Of a DNA stretch of 61,257 nt, positions 1-8,823 are shown piece by piece. Under the pieces are notes generated by a model. That model saw nothing but the letters and a program-made list of their open reading frames with translations. It had not been told where the DNA came from and searched no databases. How positions within the stretch are numbered: position 1 is the stretch's first letter; each line of letters begins with the position of its first letter. This DNA is from Lachnospiraceae bacterium (GTDB lineage Bacteria; Bacillota; Clostridia; Lachnospirales; Lachnospiraceae), in NCBI GenBank assembly GCA_014803415.1, contig JAAVBZ010000028.1:17278-78534 (forward strand), written 5' to 3'. The position numbers and the translations under genes are program-made.

Positions 1-2027
1 GCATCAAAATTGTCAATATTCGCATAGAGGACAAAGAATGCATAGGTGTTCCAAAGTGTGCCCAGGAACTTACGCTGCCCTTCCTGTACCGCCTTGCCGT
101 GGAAACGGCTGGGAAGCCAGGGTGCGGAATTGATATAAAAATACCAGCGGACAGCATCGGCGCCGTGAGCTGCCAACGCTTCAAAAGGATCTACTGCATT
201 TCCTTTGGATTTGCTCATTTTCTGTCCGTTTTCATCCTGTACAAGCCCCATAACGATAACATTTTCATATGGGGATCTGCCAAACAGCAGCGTAGATTCT
301 GCCATCAATGAATAAAACCATCCTCTGGTCTGATCTACTGCTTCTGAAATAAACTGTGCCGGGAACTGCTTTTCGAACAACTCCTTATTTTCAAAAGGAT
401 AATGATGCTGTGCAAAAGGCATTGCACCTGAGTCAAACCAGCAGTCGATCACTTCCGGAACTCTCTTCATGGTTCCCCCGCACTCAGGACAGCTGCATGT
501 AATTTCATCTACATAGGGCCTGTGCAGCTCTACGGTTTTAGCTGTCGGATTGCCGCTTAATTTTTCAAGCTCTTCTCTGGAACCGATCGCTTTCTGATGT
601 CCGCATCCTTCACATTCCCAGATATTTAAAGGGGTACCCCAGTACCGGTTACGGGAAACCGCCCAGTCCTGAATATTTTCCAGCCAGTTTCCAAACCGTC
701 CTTCTCCGATCGACGGGGGAATCCAGTTGACTGTCTTATTGTTGTTTACCAGATCATCACGCACTGCCGTCATCTTGATGAACCAGGATTCTCTTGCATA
801 ATAGATAAGCGGCGTATCGCATCTCCAGCAGAAAGGATAATCATGTTCAAACTTAGGCGCAGAGAAAAGTTTACCTTCCTTATCAAGATCCACCAAAATA
901 TCGGGATCTGCATCTTTAACAAATTTTCCGGCATAAGGCGTTTCACTCGTCATATTTCCTTTGCCGTCTACAAACTGTACAAAAGGAAGATCATATTTAC
1001 GTCCTACCTGGGCATCATCTTCACCGAAAGCAGGCGCGATATGAACGATACCTGTACCGTCTGACATAGTAACATAACCGTCGCAGGTAACAAAGTGGCC
1101 TTTCTTATGCTGCTTTGCCGCTGCTTCTCCTGCACAGGCAAACAGGGGCTCATATTCTTTGTATTCAAGATCTTTACCTGTATAAGTTTCCAGTATTTCA
1201 TAAGCAGGCTTATCTTCCTGCGCCAGCGATCCTAAAACGCTGTCAAGCAGCGCCTGAGCCATATAATAGGTATAACCGTCTGCCGCTTTTACCTTAACAT
1301 AGGTCTCATCGGGATTTACGCAGAGCGCCACGTTACTGGGCAATGTCCAGGGAGTAGTGGTCCATGCCAGGAAATAAGCCTCCTCGCCGATCACTTTAAA
1401 ACGGACTACTGCAGAACGCTCTTTCACAGCCTTATATCCTTGCGCTACCTCATGGGAAGACAGAGGAGTCCCGCATCTGGGACAGTAAGGCACGATCTTA
1501 AAACCCTTGTACAGCAGGCCCTTATCCCAGATCTGCTTCAGCGCCCACCATTCGGATTCGATAAAATCATCATGATAGGTTACATAGGGATCATCCATAT
1601 CCGCCCAAAATCCTACGGTCCCTGAGAAATCCTCCCACATACCTTTGTATTTCCAGACACTTTCCTTGCATTTGCTGATAAAAGGATCCAGACCATATTC
1701 TTCAATCTGTTCCTTACCGTCTAATCCAAGCAGCTTTTCTACCTCCAGCTCCACCGGAAGTCCATGGGTATCCCACCCTGCTTTTCTGGGAACCATATAA
1801 CCCTTCATAGTACGGTATCTGGGGATCATGTCCTTAATGGCACGTGTGAATACGTGCCCGATATGGGGCATGCCGTTAGCAGTCGGAGGACCGTCATAAA
1901 AAGTATAGGTAGGACCGTCCTTGCGGTTTTCCATACTTTTTTTGAAAATATCTTTCTCGCGCCAGAATTTTTCAACTTCTTTTTCTCTTTCAACAAAGTT
2001 CAAGTCGGTGTTTACTTTCTGATACAT
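1..2027 (-). CDS. ileS: Isoleucyl-tRNA synthetase (partial, C-terminus outside window)
   Basis: Charges tRNA-Ile with isoleucine in the cytoplasm. The frame is open from an ATG at 2027 to the window edge, giving about 675 residues, so the tRNA-binding C-terminal part is missing. Class I signatures are clear: PHIGH (HIGH at residues 55-58) and KMSKS (residues 603-607), with TRGWFYSL before the latter. The N-terminus ([19 protein letters not shown]) resembles the long, eukaryote-like IleS type found in many Clostridia, but that subtype call is less certain. The start is set by an AGGAAGG ribosome site 5-7 bases upstream. A T-box leader and terminator lie directly upstream, so expression should follow tRNA-Ile charging. 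Confidence 0.97.
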   Translation of the reverse strand, partial: MYQKVNTDLNFVEREKEVEKFWREKDIFKKSMENRKDGPTYTFYDGPPTANGMPHIGHVFTRAIKDMIPRYRTMKGYMVPRKAGWDTHGLPVELEVEKLLGLDGKEQIEEYGLDPFISKCKESVWKYKGMWEDFSGTVGFWADMDDPYVTYHDDFIESEWWALKQIWDKGLLYKGFKIVPYCPRCGTPLSSHEVAQGYKAVKERSAVVRFKVIGEEAYFLAWTTTPWTLPSNVALCVNPDETYVKVKAADGYTYYMAQALLDSVLGSLAQEDKPAYEILETYTGKDLEYKEYEPLFACAGEAAAKQHKKGHFVTCDGYVTMSDGTGIVHIAPAFGEDDAQVGRKYDLPFVQFVDGKGNMTSETPYAGKFVKDADPDILVDLDKEGKLFSAPKFEHDYPFCWRCDTPLIYYARESWFIKMTAVRDDLVNNNKTVNWIPPSIGEGRFGNWLENIQDWAVSRNRYWGTPLNIWECEGCGHQKAIGSREELEKLSGNPTAKTVELHRPYVDEITCSCPECGGTMKRVPEVIDCWFDSGAMPFAQHHYPFENKELFEKQFPAQFISEAVDQTRGWFYSLMAESTLLFGRSPYENVIVMGLVQDENGQKMSKSKGNAVDPFEALAAHGADAVRWYFYINSAPWLPSRFHGKAVQEGQRKFLGTLWNTYAFFVLYANIDNFD

Positions 2028-2075
2028 AGTTTCCTTCCTTTCATTTTCTTCCTGCGCCTATACTAAACAGACGCT

Positions 2076-2103
2076 AAAAACCCCGTCCGTAAAAAGGACG
2101 GGG
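2076..2103 (-). terminator. T-box terminator hairpin
   Basis: The 8-bp perfect GC-rich arms GGACGGGG/CCCCGTCC (plus-strand 2081-2088 and 2096-2103) enclose a 7-base loop and are followed by a U run on the minus strand. This is the regulated terminator of the ileS T-box. Confidence 0.9.
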
Positions 2104-2352
2104 CTCAAATCCACGTTAACCACCTGTTTACATCATACGCACCAATGCTTCTATTCATTAATGTCTGATGCATCGGTTTAATATGGCTTCCTGTAACGGA
2201 GGAATCCCGGCAAAACTTACTTCGGAAGCTTTCTTCCTTTCGGCCCGCGACTCAGAAGTGATATTCACTGATCTTCTACTGGTACCGGCTCTCATCTGTT
2301 CCGGCTCGCTGTAACGTTGGAAAAACAGCTACTGTCTTCGTCATTGTCTTTA
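2076..2352 (-). promoter_or_regulatory. T-box leader (Ile specifier) of ileS
   Basis: Read on the minus strand, this leader has the parts of a T-box riboswitch. The AGCGAGCCGG and AGAGCCGG elements of stem I come first, then a specifier region with ATC (isoleucine codon, 2260-2262) followed by A. The T-box bulge is AGGTGGTTAACGTGG (2111-2128), and an intrinsic terminator ends the leader. Uncharged tRNA-Ile is expected to stabilise the antiterminator and allow ileS transcription. The architecture and the codon agree with the gene downstream. Confidence 0.9.
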
Positions 2353-2359
2353 CTTCTCA

Positions 2360-2389
2360 AAAATACAATATTTTCAAGGGGTTTGTCAA
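2360..2389 (-). promoter_or_regulatory. Promoter of the ileS T-box transcript
   Basis: On the minus strand, TTGACA (2384-2389) is separated by 18 bases from TATTTT (2360-2365), just upstream of the T-box stem I. The -35 is perfect and the -10 is imperfect. Confidence 0.6.
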
Positions 2390-2443
2390 GTACTTATCTG
2401 CTATCTTCATTTGTTACAGTTCACACCCGCGCCATCCTGCAAA

Positions 2444-2474
2444 CGAGGATTCCCATGCAAGCATGAAATCCTCG
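2444..2474. repeat. Inverted repeat downstream of the PAP2 gene
   Basis: Arms CGAGGAT and ATCCTCG flank an inner ATGC-AA-GCAT palindrome just past the PAP2 stop codon. An imperfect outer pairing (ACAGTTCACAC with GTGTGAGCTGT) extends it to about 2415-2503. There is no clean U run, so it may be a transcript-end or REP-like element rather than a classical terminator. Confidence 0.5.
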
Positions 2475-2478
2475 TCCG

Positions 2479-3003
2479 TCAGGCTGACGTGTGAGCTGTA
2501 ACCTTCATTTTACAAGATACCCAATATACGACTAAAGCCATTACCGTGCCCAGAACCAGACCACCCAGTATGTCTGTCGGAAAATGCACAAACAGGTACA
2601 TCCTGCTGAATGCGATCACCGCCGCCAGCAAAAGTGCTGCAATTCCCGCCTTTTTATTATGAAGAAATATGGTAACCGCCGCTGCAAAGCCATGGAGCGT
2701 GTGGCCGGAAGGAAAAGAATACTCACTGGGAACCGGTATCAAAAGGGGCACCGACGTATCGATCTGGCAGGGTCTTGGCCTTTGCACCAGATTCTTAATA
2801 GCCAGATTTCCCACGATAAAACAGACTGCCATGGAGATCAGCATCAACACGCCGCATTTTCTGGTCTTCTTAAAGAACAAAAGCACGACAGCCGTCAATA
2901 TCCATATGATTCCGTTATTGCCAAGGGCCGATACTGCTATCATAAGCGGATTTAAAAATGATGTATGCATTTCCTGTATGCTGTAAAGTATTGCAAAATC
3001 CAT
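2479..3003 (-). CDS. PAP2-family membrane phosphatase (undecaprenyl-diphosphatase-like)
   Basis: A 174-residue integral membrane protein carrying the full PAP2 signature: K70-N6-RP (KNLVQRPRP), PSGH at 98-101, and SR(133-134)...H140...D144. The family dephosphorylates lipid pyrophosphates such as undecaprenyl diphosphate, with the active site on the outer face of the membrane. Four to five hydrophobic segments are visible. ATG at 3003 is preceded by AGGAGG, so the start is secure. The gene stands alone between the GNAT gene and the ileS leader. Whether the substrate is undecaprenyl-PP or a phospholipid phosphate cannot be told from sequence. Confidence 0.88.
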   Translation of the reverse strand: MDFAILYSIQEMHTSFLNPLMIAVSALGNNGIIWILTAVVLLFFKKTRKCGVLMLISMAVCFIVGNLAIKNLVQRPRPCQIDTSVPLLIPVPSEYSFPSGHTLHGFAAAVTIFLHNKKAGIAALLLAAVIAFSRMYLFVHFPTDILGGLVLGTVMALVVYWVSCKMKVTAHTSA

Positions 3004-3039
3004 ATTTCTACCTCCTGATCCTTGCTCTGTTTAATACAA

Positions 3040-3906
3040 TTAGAGCTGTTTGATCATAAATTTATATTTCTGATCATTTTCTACTATATTTCCTTCACTT
3101 TGAAATCCCAGTTTCCTAAGTAATCTGATGGAAATTTCATTTTTTTCTTCTGCCAGCGCCTGTACTTTTTCAAAAAACAGTTCTTCTTTCGCGTAAGTTA
3201 AAATGGCGCTGCACACTTCATAGGCAAATCCCCGACCCTGATGAGGTACATCAATAACAAATCCAAGCTCCGGCAGATCATATCCTTCCCTTACACTTAA
3301 TCCGGCTCTTCCGATCACCTCTTTCGTTTCTTTCAGTATGACTGTCCACATCCCAAAGCCGTAAAATCCATACATCTGGCTGATATAGGATTCCATATAA
3401 GCCTTTTCTTCGTCCGGATCCTGAAATAGGTCTTCCATATAATAGGTAATGGAAGGATCCTTATAGATCCTGTAAAAATCCTTCACATCCGAGACGGTGC
3501 TCTCCCGCACCTTTAAACGCTCTGTTTCCAAAATATTTAAGGGAAGTCCTGCCAGCCTTCTGTAGGCTGCATCATAGGACCTGAAATCCATCTGCTCTAA
3601 ATCTTCCACTGCATACACTGCGCCTGTAAAAAAAGTTTCTCTGTTTTTCTCATGATACAGGGGTATGACATAAAAAGTCTCTTCCAGAAGCTGCGTCAGA
3701 ACCTCTCTGCTGTCTGTAATAAAAAGCTGTTCTTCTTTTCGGTATTTTCCATCATACGCCTTATCTGAAATCTGTTCCTTATCTTCTGCATTCATGATCA
3801 CCCTCTCTATTTTGTCAGGAAGTAATTGTGCCGTGATCATCTCTTTTTTTGTCAAAAGAACTTCATAGTAATATGCCGTTACCAAAAATACCACACATTT
3901 TAACAT
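3040..3906 (-). CDS. GNAT-family N-acetyltransferase with N-terminal extension
   Basis: 288 residues. The C-terminal half (about 128-288) is a RimJ/RimL-type GNAT domain: ETERLKVRE start, an acetyl-CoA loop region around PHQGRGFAYEV, and a C-terminal strand LLRKLGFQSEGN. The first ~125 residues are a separate domain with no match I recognise, rich in charged residues and containing the segment LLPDKIERVIMNAEDKEQ. Substrate unknown; the family acetylates N-termini, antibiotics or small amines. ATG at 3906 has AAGGA seven bases upstream. The gene diverges from the cyclophilin gene. Confidence 0.85.
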   Translation of the reverse strand: MLKCVVFLVTAYYYEVLLTKKEMITAQLLPDKIERVIMNAEDKEQISDKAYDGKYRKEEQLFITDSREVLTQLLEETFYVIPLYHEKNRETFFTGAVYAVEDLEQMDFRSYDAAYRRLAGLPLNILETERLKVRESTVSDVKDFYRIYKDPSITYYMEDLFQDPDEEKAYMESYISQMYGFYGFGMWTVILKETKEVIGRAGLSVREGYDLPELGFVIDVPHQGRGFAYEVCSAILTYAKEELFFEKVQALAEEKNEISIRLLRKLGFQSEGNIVENDQKYKFMIKQL

Positions 3907-3934
3907 TGAAATGTCCTTTCAGTTCCGCTACAAT
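3906..3934 (+). promoter_or_regulatory. Promoter of cyclophilin gene
   Basis: TTGAAA (3906-3911), a 17-base spacer, then TACAAT (3929-3934), about 55 bases before the cyclophilin ATG. The -35 overlaps the first codon of the divergent GNAT gene. Confidence 0.6.
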
Positions 3935-3987
3935 AGATATATTATATTATACAATTCTAAAATTGAAAAGAAGGGAAGTAACATACT

Positions 3988-4509
3988 ATGGCACAGAATC
4001 CTGTTGTAACATTTACTATGGAAAACGGAGATGTCATAAAAGCAGAGCTTTATCCTGATATTGCTCCTGTTTCCGTAAATAATTTTATCAGTTTAATTAA
4101 CAAGAACTTCTATGACGGCCTTATTTTTCACCGTGTCATCCGCGGCTTTATGATCCAGGGAGGGGATCCGGAAGGTACCGGCATGGGAGGGCCCGGTTAC
4201 AGTATCAAGGGCGAATTTGCCGCAAACGGATTCGAAAACAACCTGAAGCATACAGAAGGCGTGCTTTCCATGGCGAGAAGCATGATGCCCGACTCTGCCG
4301 GCTCACAGTTCTTCATCATGCACAAGAATGCTCCTCATCTTGACGGCAGCTATGCCGCATTTGGAAAAGTGACAGAAGGTATGGAAAATGTTAACAAAAT
4401 TGCCGAAACACCTACCGATTATTCTGACCGTCCTTTAGAAGCACAGAGAATAAAATCCGTAACGGTAGAAACATTTGGTGTCACATACCCCGAACCGGAA
4501 AAAATTTAG
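3988..4509 (+). CDS. Cyclophilin-type peptidyl-prolyl cis-trans isomerase
   Basis: A 173-residue single-domain cyclophilin that catalyses cis-trans isomerisation of X-Pro bonds in protein folding. The catalytic FHR is at 47-49 within the family motif FHRVIRGFMIQGGD, followed by GTGMGGPG, the SQFFIMH segment and a C-terminal GMENVNKIA helix. There is no signal peptide, so it is predicted to be cytoplasmic. The start at ATG 3988 has AAGGGAAG upstream. Monocistronic, with its own promoter and a hairpin downstream. Confidence 0.95.
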   Translation: MAQNPVVTFTMENGDVIKAELYPDIAPVSVNNFISLINKNFYDGLIFHRVIRGFMIQGGDPEGTGMGGPGYSIKGEFAANGFENNLKHTEGVLSMARSMMPDSAGSQFFIMHKNAPHLDGSYAAFGKVTEGMENVNKIAETPTDYSDRPLEAQRIKSVTVETFGVTYPEPEKI

Positions 4510-4659
4510 GTGTTCATATTTTATTAACATTTATTTTAAAAAAACTTCAATTATAAATCATTCTTTAGACATTTCTCTGCCCTATACTAACATCATAAGG
4601 TACAACAATAAAGCAGACGATTACAAGTAATTGATTTTTAAATAACTTTTTCATAATAA

Positions 4660-4711
4660 ATGCCAAGTAAGCTAAGCTTACTTGGCATCCTCCCTTTCTA
4701 GGGGTTTTTTT
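4660..4711 (+). terminator. Hairpin/terminator region between cyclophilin and symporter genes
   Basis: A perfect 13-bp inverted repeat (4660-4672 and 4676-4688) with a 3-base loop is followed by a short CCCT/AGGG stem and a run of seven T at 4705-4711. It probably ends the cyclophilin transcript. The rest of the gap 4510-4791 is AT-rich and without coding potential, and I saw no glycine or amino-acid riboswitch consensus in it. Confidence 0.6.
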
Positions 4712-4720
4712 ATCTTTTTC

Positions 4721-4749
4721 TTGTGCTTTCCATTATTTTATTGTATATT
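4721..4749 (+). promoter_or_regulatory. Candidate promoter of the AGCS symporter
   Basis: TTGTGC (4721-4726), a 17-base spacer and TATATT (4744-4749), 42 bases before the ATG. Moderate consensus match; placed directly after the upstream terminator. Confidence 0.4.
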
Positions 4750-4791
4750 ACTTGGTAAATTCTTTTTTTACTTAGCAAAGGAGATTTTATT

Positions 4792-6300
4792 ATGGAAAAA
4801 GTAATTGAAGTAATTGCAAATGTGAACTCCGCCATAAACGGAGTTGTATGGGGGATTCCAATGCTGATATTGATCATCGGTACAGGAATCTATATGACGG
4901 TGGGTATGAAGTTCTTCCAGATCACCCGGATCAGGCACTGGATGAACGAAACCTTTCTGGCAATCTTTAAGAAGAAACACGTAACAGCTCATACAGGGAA
5001 AGAGGAATCCTCGATTTCCCAGTTCCAGGCACTTTCTACTGCTCTGGCAGCTACCATAGGCGTTGGTAATATCGCAGGCGTGGCAGGCGCCATTATTACG
5101 GGCGGTGCAGGAGCCGTATTCTGGATGTGGCTTTCCGCTTTATTCGGAATGATGACGAACTATTCCGAAAATGTACTGGGTATTTACTACCGCCGTAAAA
5201 ATGCAAAAGATGAATGGTCAGGCGGCGCTATGTACTATCTGCAGGATGGCTTGAAGAGCAAAAAAGGAATCGGCGTACTGGCTAAGCCTCTGGCTGTTCT
5301 GTTTGCTCTCTTCTGCGTACTTGCTTCCTTTGGTATCGGCAATATGACCCAGGTACATGAGATCGCAAGCTCTCTTCAGGATACCTTCAGTATTCCGCCT
5401 CTTGCAACAGGCATTATCATAGCAGTGGTCGCTTCCCTTGTTATTTTAGGCGGTATCAAAGCCATCGGTAATGTAGCCGAAAAAATCGTTCCGTTTATGG
5501 CATGTGCCTACATACTGGGAACTATTATCGTATTAATTTTAAACTTCAGATCTATTCCTGCAGTATTCGGTGCTATCTTCTCGAATGCTTTCGGTCTTCG
5601 TCCCATTGCAGGCGCTACTGTCGGCATGATGATAAGGCAGGCTATGACTATGGGATTTAAACGAGGCGTATTTTCCAATGAAGCCGGACTTGGTTCTTCT
5701 GTTATGGTACATTCCGCTTCCAATGTAAAAGAGCCTATCATTCAGGGTATGTGGGGTATCTTTGAAGTATTTTTTGATACCATCGTAGTATGTACACTGA
5801 CAGCTTTCACTGTACTCTGCTCCGGTCTTGTGGATCTGAATACAGGCGAAGTCCTTACCTCATCAACAGGCGCTTCCCTGGTAAGCGAAGCATTGTCTGC
5901 GGCTCTCGGCTCTCTTGCCGGCGGCTTCATTGCCATTGCGATCTGTCTGTTCGCATTTACGACAGTACTCGGCTGGTCCTTCTACGGTACCAAATCATGT
6001 GAATACTTATTCGGCACTAAAGCAACCATTGTTTACAAGGTCATTTTCGTTGTTGCCATTGTATTCGGCGCTACCATGAGCTTCGATCTGGCATGGGCAA
6101 TTGCCGATACTTTAAACGCTTTAATGGCTATTCCCAACCTGATCGGTGTGCTTGGTTTATCCGGCACGGTATTTGCCATTACGAAAAATTATACGGAACG
6201 TAAGATCACGAGAACAAATCCTAATGCAAAACCTATGCTCTCCTTTGATCCCGCCATTCAGAAGATGCAGGAAGACGCTATGGCTGAAGAAGAAGCATAA
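4792..6300 (+). CDS. Alanine/glycine:cation (Na+) symporter, AGCS family
   Basis: A 502-residue polytopic membrane protein that takes up alanine or glycine coupled to Na+ (or H+). Family-typical stretches are visible: FQALSTALAATIGVGNIAGV near residue 80, GGAGAVFWMW, the YSENVLGIYYR region, a conserved GAMYYLQDGL, KRGVFSNEAGLGSS and a terminal acidic tail. About ten hydrophobic helices can be counted. The start is fixed by AAAGGAGA upstream. Exact substrate (Ala, Gly, D-Ala) is not decidable. Two small hairpins and a clear terminator follow. Confidence 0.95.
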   Translation: MEKVIEVIANVNSAINGVVWGIPMLILIIGTGIYMTVGMKFFQITRIRHWMNETFLAIFKKKHVTAHTGKEESSISQFQALSTALAATIGVGNIAGVAGAIITGGAGAVFWMWLSALFGMMTNYSENVLGIYYRRKNAKDEWSGGAMYYLQDGLKSKKGIGVLAKPLAVLFALFCVLASFGIGNMTQVHEIASSLQDTFSIPPLATGIIIAVVASLVILGGIKAIGNVAEKIVPFMACAYILGTIIVLILNFRSIPAVFGAIFSNAFGLRPIAGATVGMMIRQAMTMGFKRGVFSNEAGLGSSVMVHSASNVKEPIIQGMWGIFEVFFDTIVVCTLTAFTVLCSGLVDLNTGEVLTSSTGASLVSEALSAALGSLAGGFIAIAICLFAFTTVLGWSFYGTKSCEYLFGTKATIVYKVIFVVAIVFGATMSFDLAWAIADTLNALMAIPNLIGVLGLSGTVFAITKNYTERKITRTNPNAKPMLSFDPAIQKMQEDAMAEEEA

Positions 6301-6303
6301 CAA

Positions 6304-6351
6304 CAAGAAAATCGCTTCGCGATTATCTTGGGAAGAACCTTCGGTTCTTCC
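6304..6351 (+). repeat. Two adjacent small hairpins after the symporter gene
   Basis: CAAGAAAATCGC-TTC-GCGATTATCTTG (6304-6330) is immediately followed by GGAAGAACC-TTC-GGTTCTTCC (6331-6351). They sit between the stop codon and the terminator and could stabilise the mRNA end. Confidence 0.5.
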
Positions 6352-6381
6352 GCTCTTTGGAGAAATTTCCTATATTAATAA

Positions 6382-6418
6382 CCTCCCTTAAGTCCACAGA
6401 CTTTGGGGAGGCTTTTTT
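6382..6418 (+). terminator. Intrinsic terminator of the symporter gene
   Basis: A 12-bp imperfect stem (CCTCCCTTAAGT with ACTTTGGGGAGG) with a 6-base loop, followed by CTTTTTT. Confidence 0.8.
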
Positions 6419-6439
6419 ATTCCATAGATCATTTTCTGT

Positions 6440-7231
6440 TTACGAAGTAAATTCAAGGGGCTTCTGCAAATTCCGTTCTTTCATCTTCTGGATCGCACAG
6501 CCTATGATCAATAGTGATACGCCAAAATTAATAACAAAGAAAAACGGTATGTTAAATGGCAGGAGCGAATGAACCGCCTTAATGATCAGCGGCAATGTTC
6601 TGCTGTAAATTCCAAGTAGATACAACTGCCCAAATGTAAGCTGATATTTCATACAGGAAGCTACGATCATTCCAAGCAGGGCAACTACCAATACCCCAAA
6701 GAAAAATAACGCTGTCATCCAGATATACATAAATATGTAAACTATCGCTACAATGACATAAACAAAAGGTACCAGATTCAACAATGTTTCTTTATTAAAA
6801 TCAAATTCAATATCTGAAAAATAAAGTCCTTCTACCTTTCCGTTACTTTTTACAATAATTTTTTCCGAATCCATCAAAATTACAGTGGAATAATCATAAA
6901 GGTATTGCTTCATCTCATCAGCGTCATAGAAATAGTATTCGGGGTCAGTATCAATATATACGTAGTTACCGCCTCCCTCATATTCAATTACATCGTCCAC
7001 CCACAAATATCCGTCTTTCAATTCAAAATCGGGCACATTCTTCTCTATCTGCTCCGCCAGAGAGTCTGACCCTATATTCCGCACCAGCGGAGGTATTATC
7101 ATGGTCACTGCAAAATAGATCAGCATGAGCATAAGGCCGAAACCAAATACTTTTGATTTCTTATTCTTCAAAAAATCCTTATAGCTTTTGTAACTGTATA
7201 CAGATAATACCATTTCCTTAAATATATTCAT
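6440..7231 (-). CDS. DUF1189-family membrane protein
   Basis: 263 residues matching the DUF1189 pattern: an N-terminal F-Y-S-Y-K-S-Y motif, one membrane helix near 30-50, an extracytoplasmic region of about 100 residues, then four or five helices. No enzymatic motif is visible and the family has no established function. ATG at 7231 is preceded by AAAAGGAG. It lies 12 bases after the upstream gene, so the two are probably cotranscribed. Family call is from overall pattern and is moderately sure. Confidence 0.7.
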   Translation of the reverse strand: MNIFKEMVLSVYSYKSYKDFLKNKKSKVFGFGLMLMLIYFAVTMIIPPLVRNIGSDSLAEQIEKNVPDFELKDGYLWVDDVIEYEGGGNYVYIDTDPEYYFYDADEMKQYLYDYSTVILMDSEKIIVKSNGKVEGLYFSDIEFDFNKETLLNLVPFVYVIVAIVYIFMYIWMTALFFFGVLVVALLGMIVASCMKYQLTFGQLYLLGIYSRTLPLIIKAVHSLLPFNIPFFFVINFGVSLLIIGCAIQKMKERNLQKPLEFTS

Positions 7232-7243
7232 GCTTTGCTCCTT

Positions 7244-7714
7244 TTACAGACCTGCTACAAGATATGCCACTCCGAACACCAGCCCAAAAAGCAGTATTAA
7301 AATAGCCAGATTAAGAATTACTCTCAGCACTACATTCAGTTTTCGATTGCAGGAGATCGAAGTTGTTGCCGCAATACCTATGACCGCAAGAACACAACCG
7401 ATCGCACCGTTTATAAAGTTCACGCAATGAAGCACAACGAACACATATGCCCATCCCGGCAGTTTAGTAGGAACATAATCCTCTCCTGTTGCACAGTCCT
7501 TATTGTCAATCACCAGCTGAGGAGCGCTCAGATTTTTAAGCACCAAAAGTGCGGTTTTGGAACCTACGGGAATTTCATATTCCTCAGTGATCAATCCTGT
7601 TTTTTTCTTATAATTCTTTAATTTCAGTGCTTCTCCGTTGACCTTTACTTTCCTACCGTTTAGGTCAACCTGATACATATTCTCATCAATTTTTACACTC
7701 CAGCTTTTTTTCAC
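7244..7714 (-). CDS. Uncharacterised membrane protein
   Basis: No family recognised. The N-terminal ~85 residues look beta-rich and soluble (ending near LVIDNKDCATGEDYVP), followed by two predicted membrane segments in the C-terminal half. An upstream ATG at 7735 has no ribosome site and runs into the fba terminator. GTG at 7714, with GGTGGAG seven bases upstream, is the better start (about 156 residues). It is paired with the DUF1189 gene, from which it is separated by 12 bases. Confidence 0.6.
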   Translation of the reverse strand: MKKSWSVKIDENMYQVDLNGRKVKVNGEALKLKNYKKKTGLITEEYEIPVGSKTALLVLKNLSAPQLVIDNKDCATGEDYVPTKLPGWAYVFVVLHCVNFINGAIGCVLAVIGIAATTSISCNRKLNVVLRVILNLAILILLFGLVFGVAYLVAGL

Positions 7715-7747
7715 TATTCTTCTCCACCCTTTCATATTTTTATCTGC

Positions 7748-7790
7748 AAAAAAGGCTGCAAACCACTCATTGAGCGTCGCAGCCTTTTAC
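7748..7790 (-). terminator. Intrinsic terminator of fba
   Basis: On the minus strand, AAAGGCTGC...GCAGCCTTTTTT forms a strong stem with a U run, 20-60 bases past the fba stop. Confidence 0.85.
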
Positions 7791-7807
7791 AGTACTATTG
7801 TTATTTC

Positions 7808-8743
7808 TTAAGCCTTGCCTTCAGAACCAAGCACTGTTGTGATCTTATGAGCTACAACTTCCTTTACATAAGCACGCGCATCTGTCAGATACTGTCTGGG
7901 ATCAAAATGATCAGGATGAGCAGCCATATGCTCTCTGATACCTGCTGTCAGACCTAATCTTAAGTCAGAGTCAATATTGATCTTACATACTGCAGATCTT
8001 GCTGCCTGGCGAAGCATATCCTCAGGGATACCGATAGCATCTTCCATCTTACCGCCGTTAGCATTGATGATATCAACGTACTTAGGAAGTACAGAGGAAG
8101 CACCGTGTAATACGATAGGGAATCCGGGAAGTCTCTTGGAAACTTCATCCAGAATATCAAAACGAAGCTGAGGTTTCTGGCCAGGTTTGAACTTATATGC
8201 ACCATGGCTTGTACCAATGGCAATTGCCAGAGAGTCAACGCCTGTTCTAGTAACGAAGTCTTCTACCTGCTCAGGCTGTGTATAGGATTCTGCTCCATGC
8301 TCTACTACAACATCATCTTCAATACCTGCAAGAGTACCAAGCTCAGCTTCTACTACAACACCTTTATCATGTGCATACTCAGCAACCTGCTTTGCGATCC
8401 TGATGTTCTCTTCATAAGGAAGTGCAGAACCATCGTACATTACAGATGTAAATCCGCCATCAATACACTGCTTGCAGATTTCAAAGTCTGCGCCGTGATC
8501 CAGATGCAGTGCGATCGGAATATTGGTCTCTTCCAATGCAGCCTGTACAAGATGTACAAGATATGCATGTTTAGCATACTTTCTTGCACCTGCGGAACAC
8601 TGAAGGATAATGGGGGATTTTAATTCGTCTGCGGCTTCTGTGATAGCCTGTACGATTTCCATGTTGTTAACGTTGAAAGCACCGATAGCATAACCGCCAT
8701 CATATGCCTTTTTGAACATTTCTGTAGTTGTAACTAATGGCAT
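7808..8743 (-). CDS. fba: Class II fructose-1,6-bisphosphate aldolase
   Basis: A 311-residue zinc-dependent aldolase that splits fructose-1,6-bisphosphate to DHAP and glyceraldehyde-3-phosphate. Catalytic and metal residues are in place: D82-H83 in HLDHG, E-rich metal region EAELGTLAG (132-140), H180 in GTSHG and H213 in LHGAS. The length and the GAFNVNN start match the TIM-barrel class IIA/B family. The start has AAAGGATG upstream. A sigma-A-like promoter and a cre-like site precede it and a terminator follows, so it is monocistronic. Confidence 0.97.
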   Translation of the reverse strand: MPLVTTTEMFKKAYDGGYAIGAFNVNNMEIVQAITEAADELKSPIILQCSAGARKYAKHAYLVHLVQAALEETNIPIALHLDHGADFEICKQCIDGGFTSVMYDGSALPYEENIRIAKQVAEYAHDKGVVVEAELGTLAGIEDDVVVEHGAESYTQPEQVEDFVTRTGVDSLAIAIGTSHGAYKFKPGQKPQLRFDILDEVSKRLPGFPIVLHGASSVLPKYVDIINANGGKMEDAIGIPEDMLRQAARSAVCKINIDSDLRLGLTAGIREHMAAHPDHFDPRQYLTDARAYVKEVVAHKITTVLGSEGKA

Positions 8744-8774
8744 TTTTATTCATCCTTTCTTTATATAATTTATT

Positions 8775-8788
8775 TATAATCGCTTTCA
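8775..8788 (-). promoter_or_regulatory. cre-like CcpA site at the fba promoter
   Basis: TGAAAGCGATTATA on the minus strand matches the cre consensus TGWNANCGNTNWCA at all but one of its fixed or restricted positions and overlaps the end of the -10 box. If real, CcpA would act on this glycolytic gene. One imperfect match in AT-rich DNA can be chance. Confidence 0.3.
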
Positions 8789-8815
8789 TTATAACAGATT
8801 ACTGGTTAAAAGCAA
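8788..8815 (-). promoter_or_regulatory. Promoter of fba
   Basis: On the minus strand, TTGCTT (8810-8815), a 16-base spacer and a perfect TATAAT (8788-8793), 45 bases before the ATG. Confidence 0.6.
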
Positions 8816-8823
8816 AGCGCTTT

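Noticed and set aside
4510-4791. Possible glycine or amino-acid riboswitch before the AGCS symporter
   Set aside because: No aptamer consensus seen; the visible structure is a terminator-like hairpin plus an ordinary promoter.
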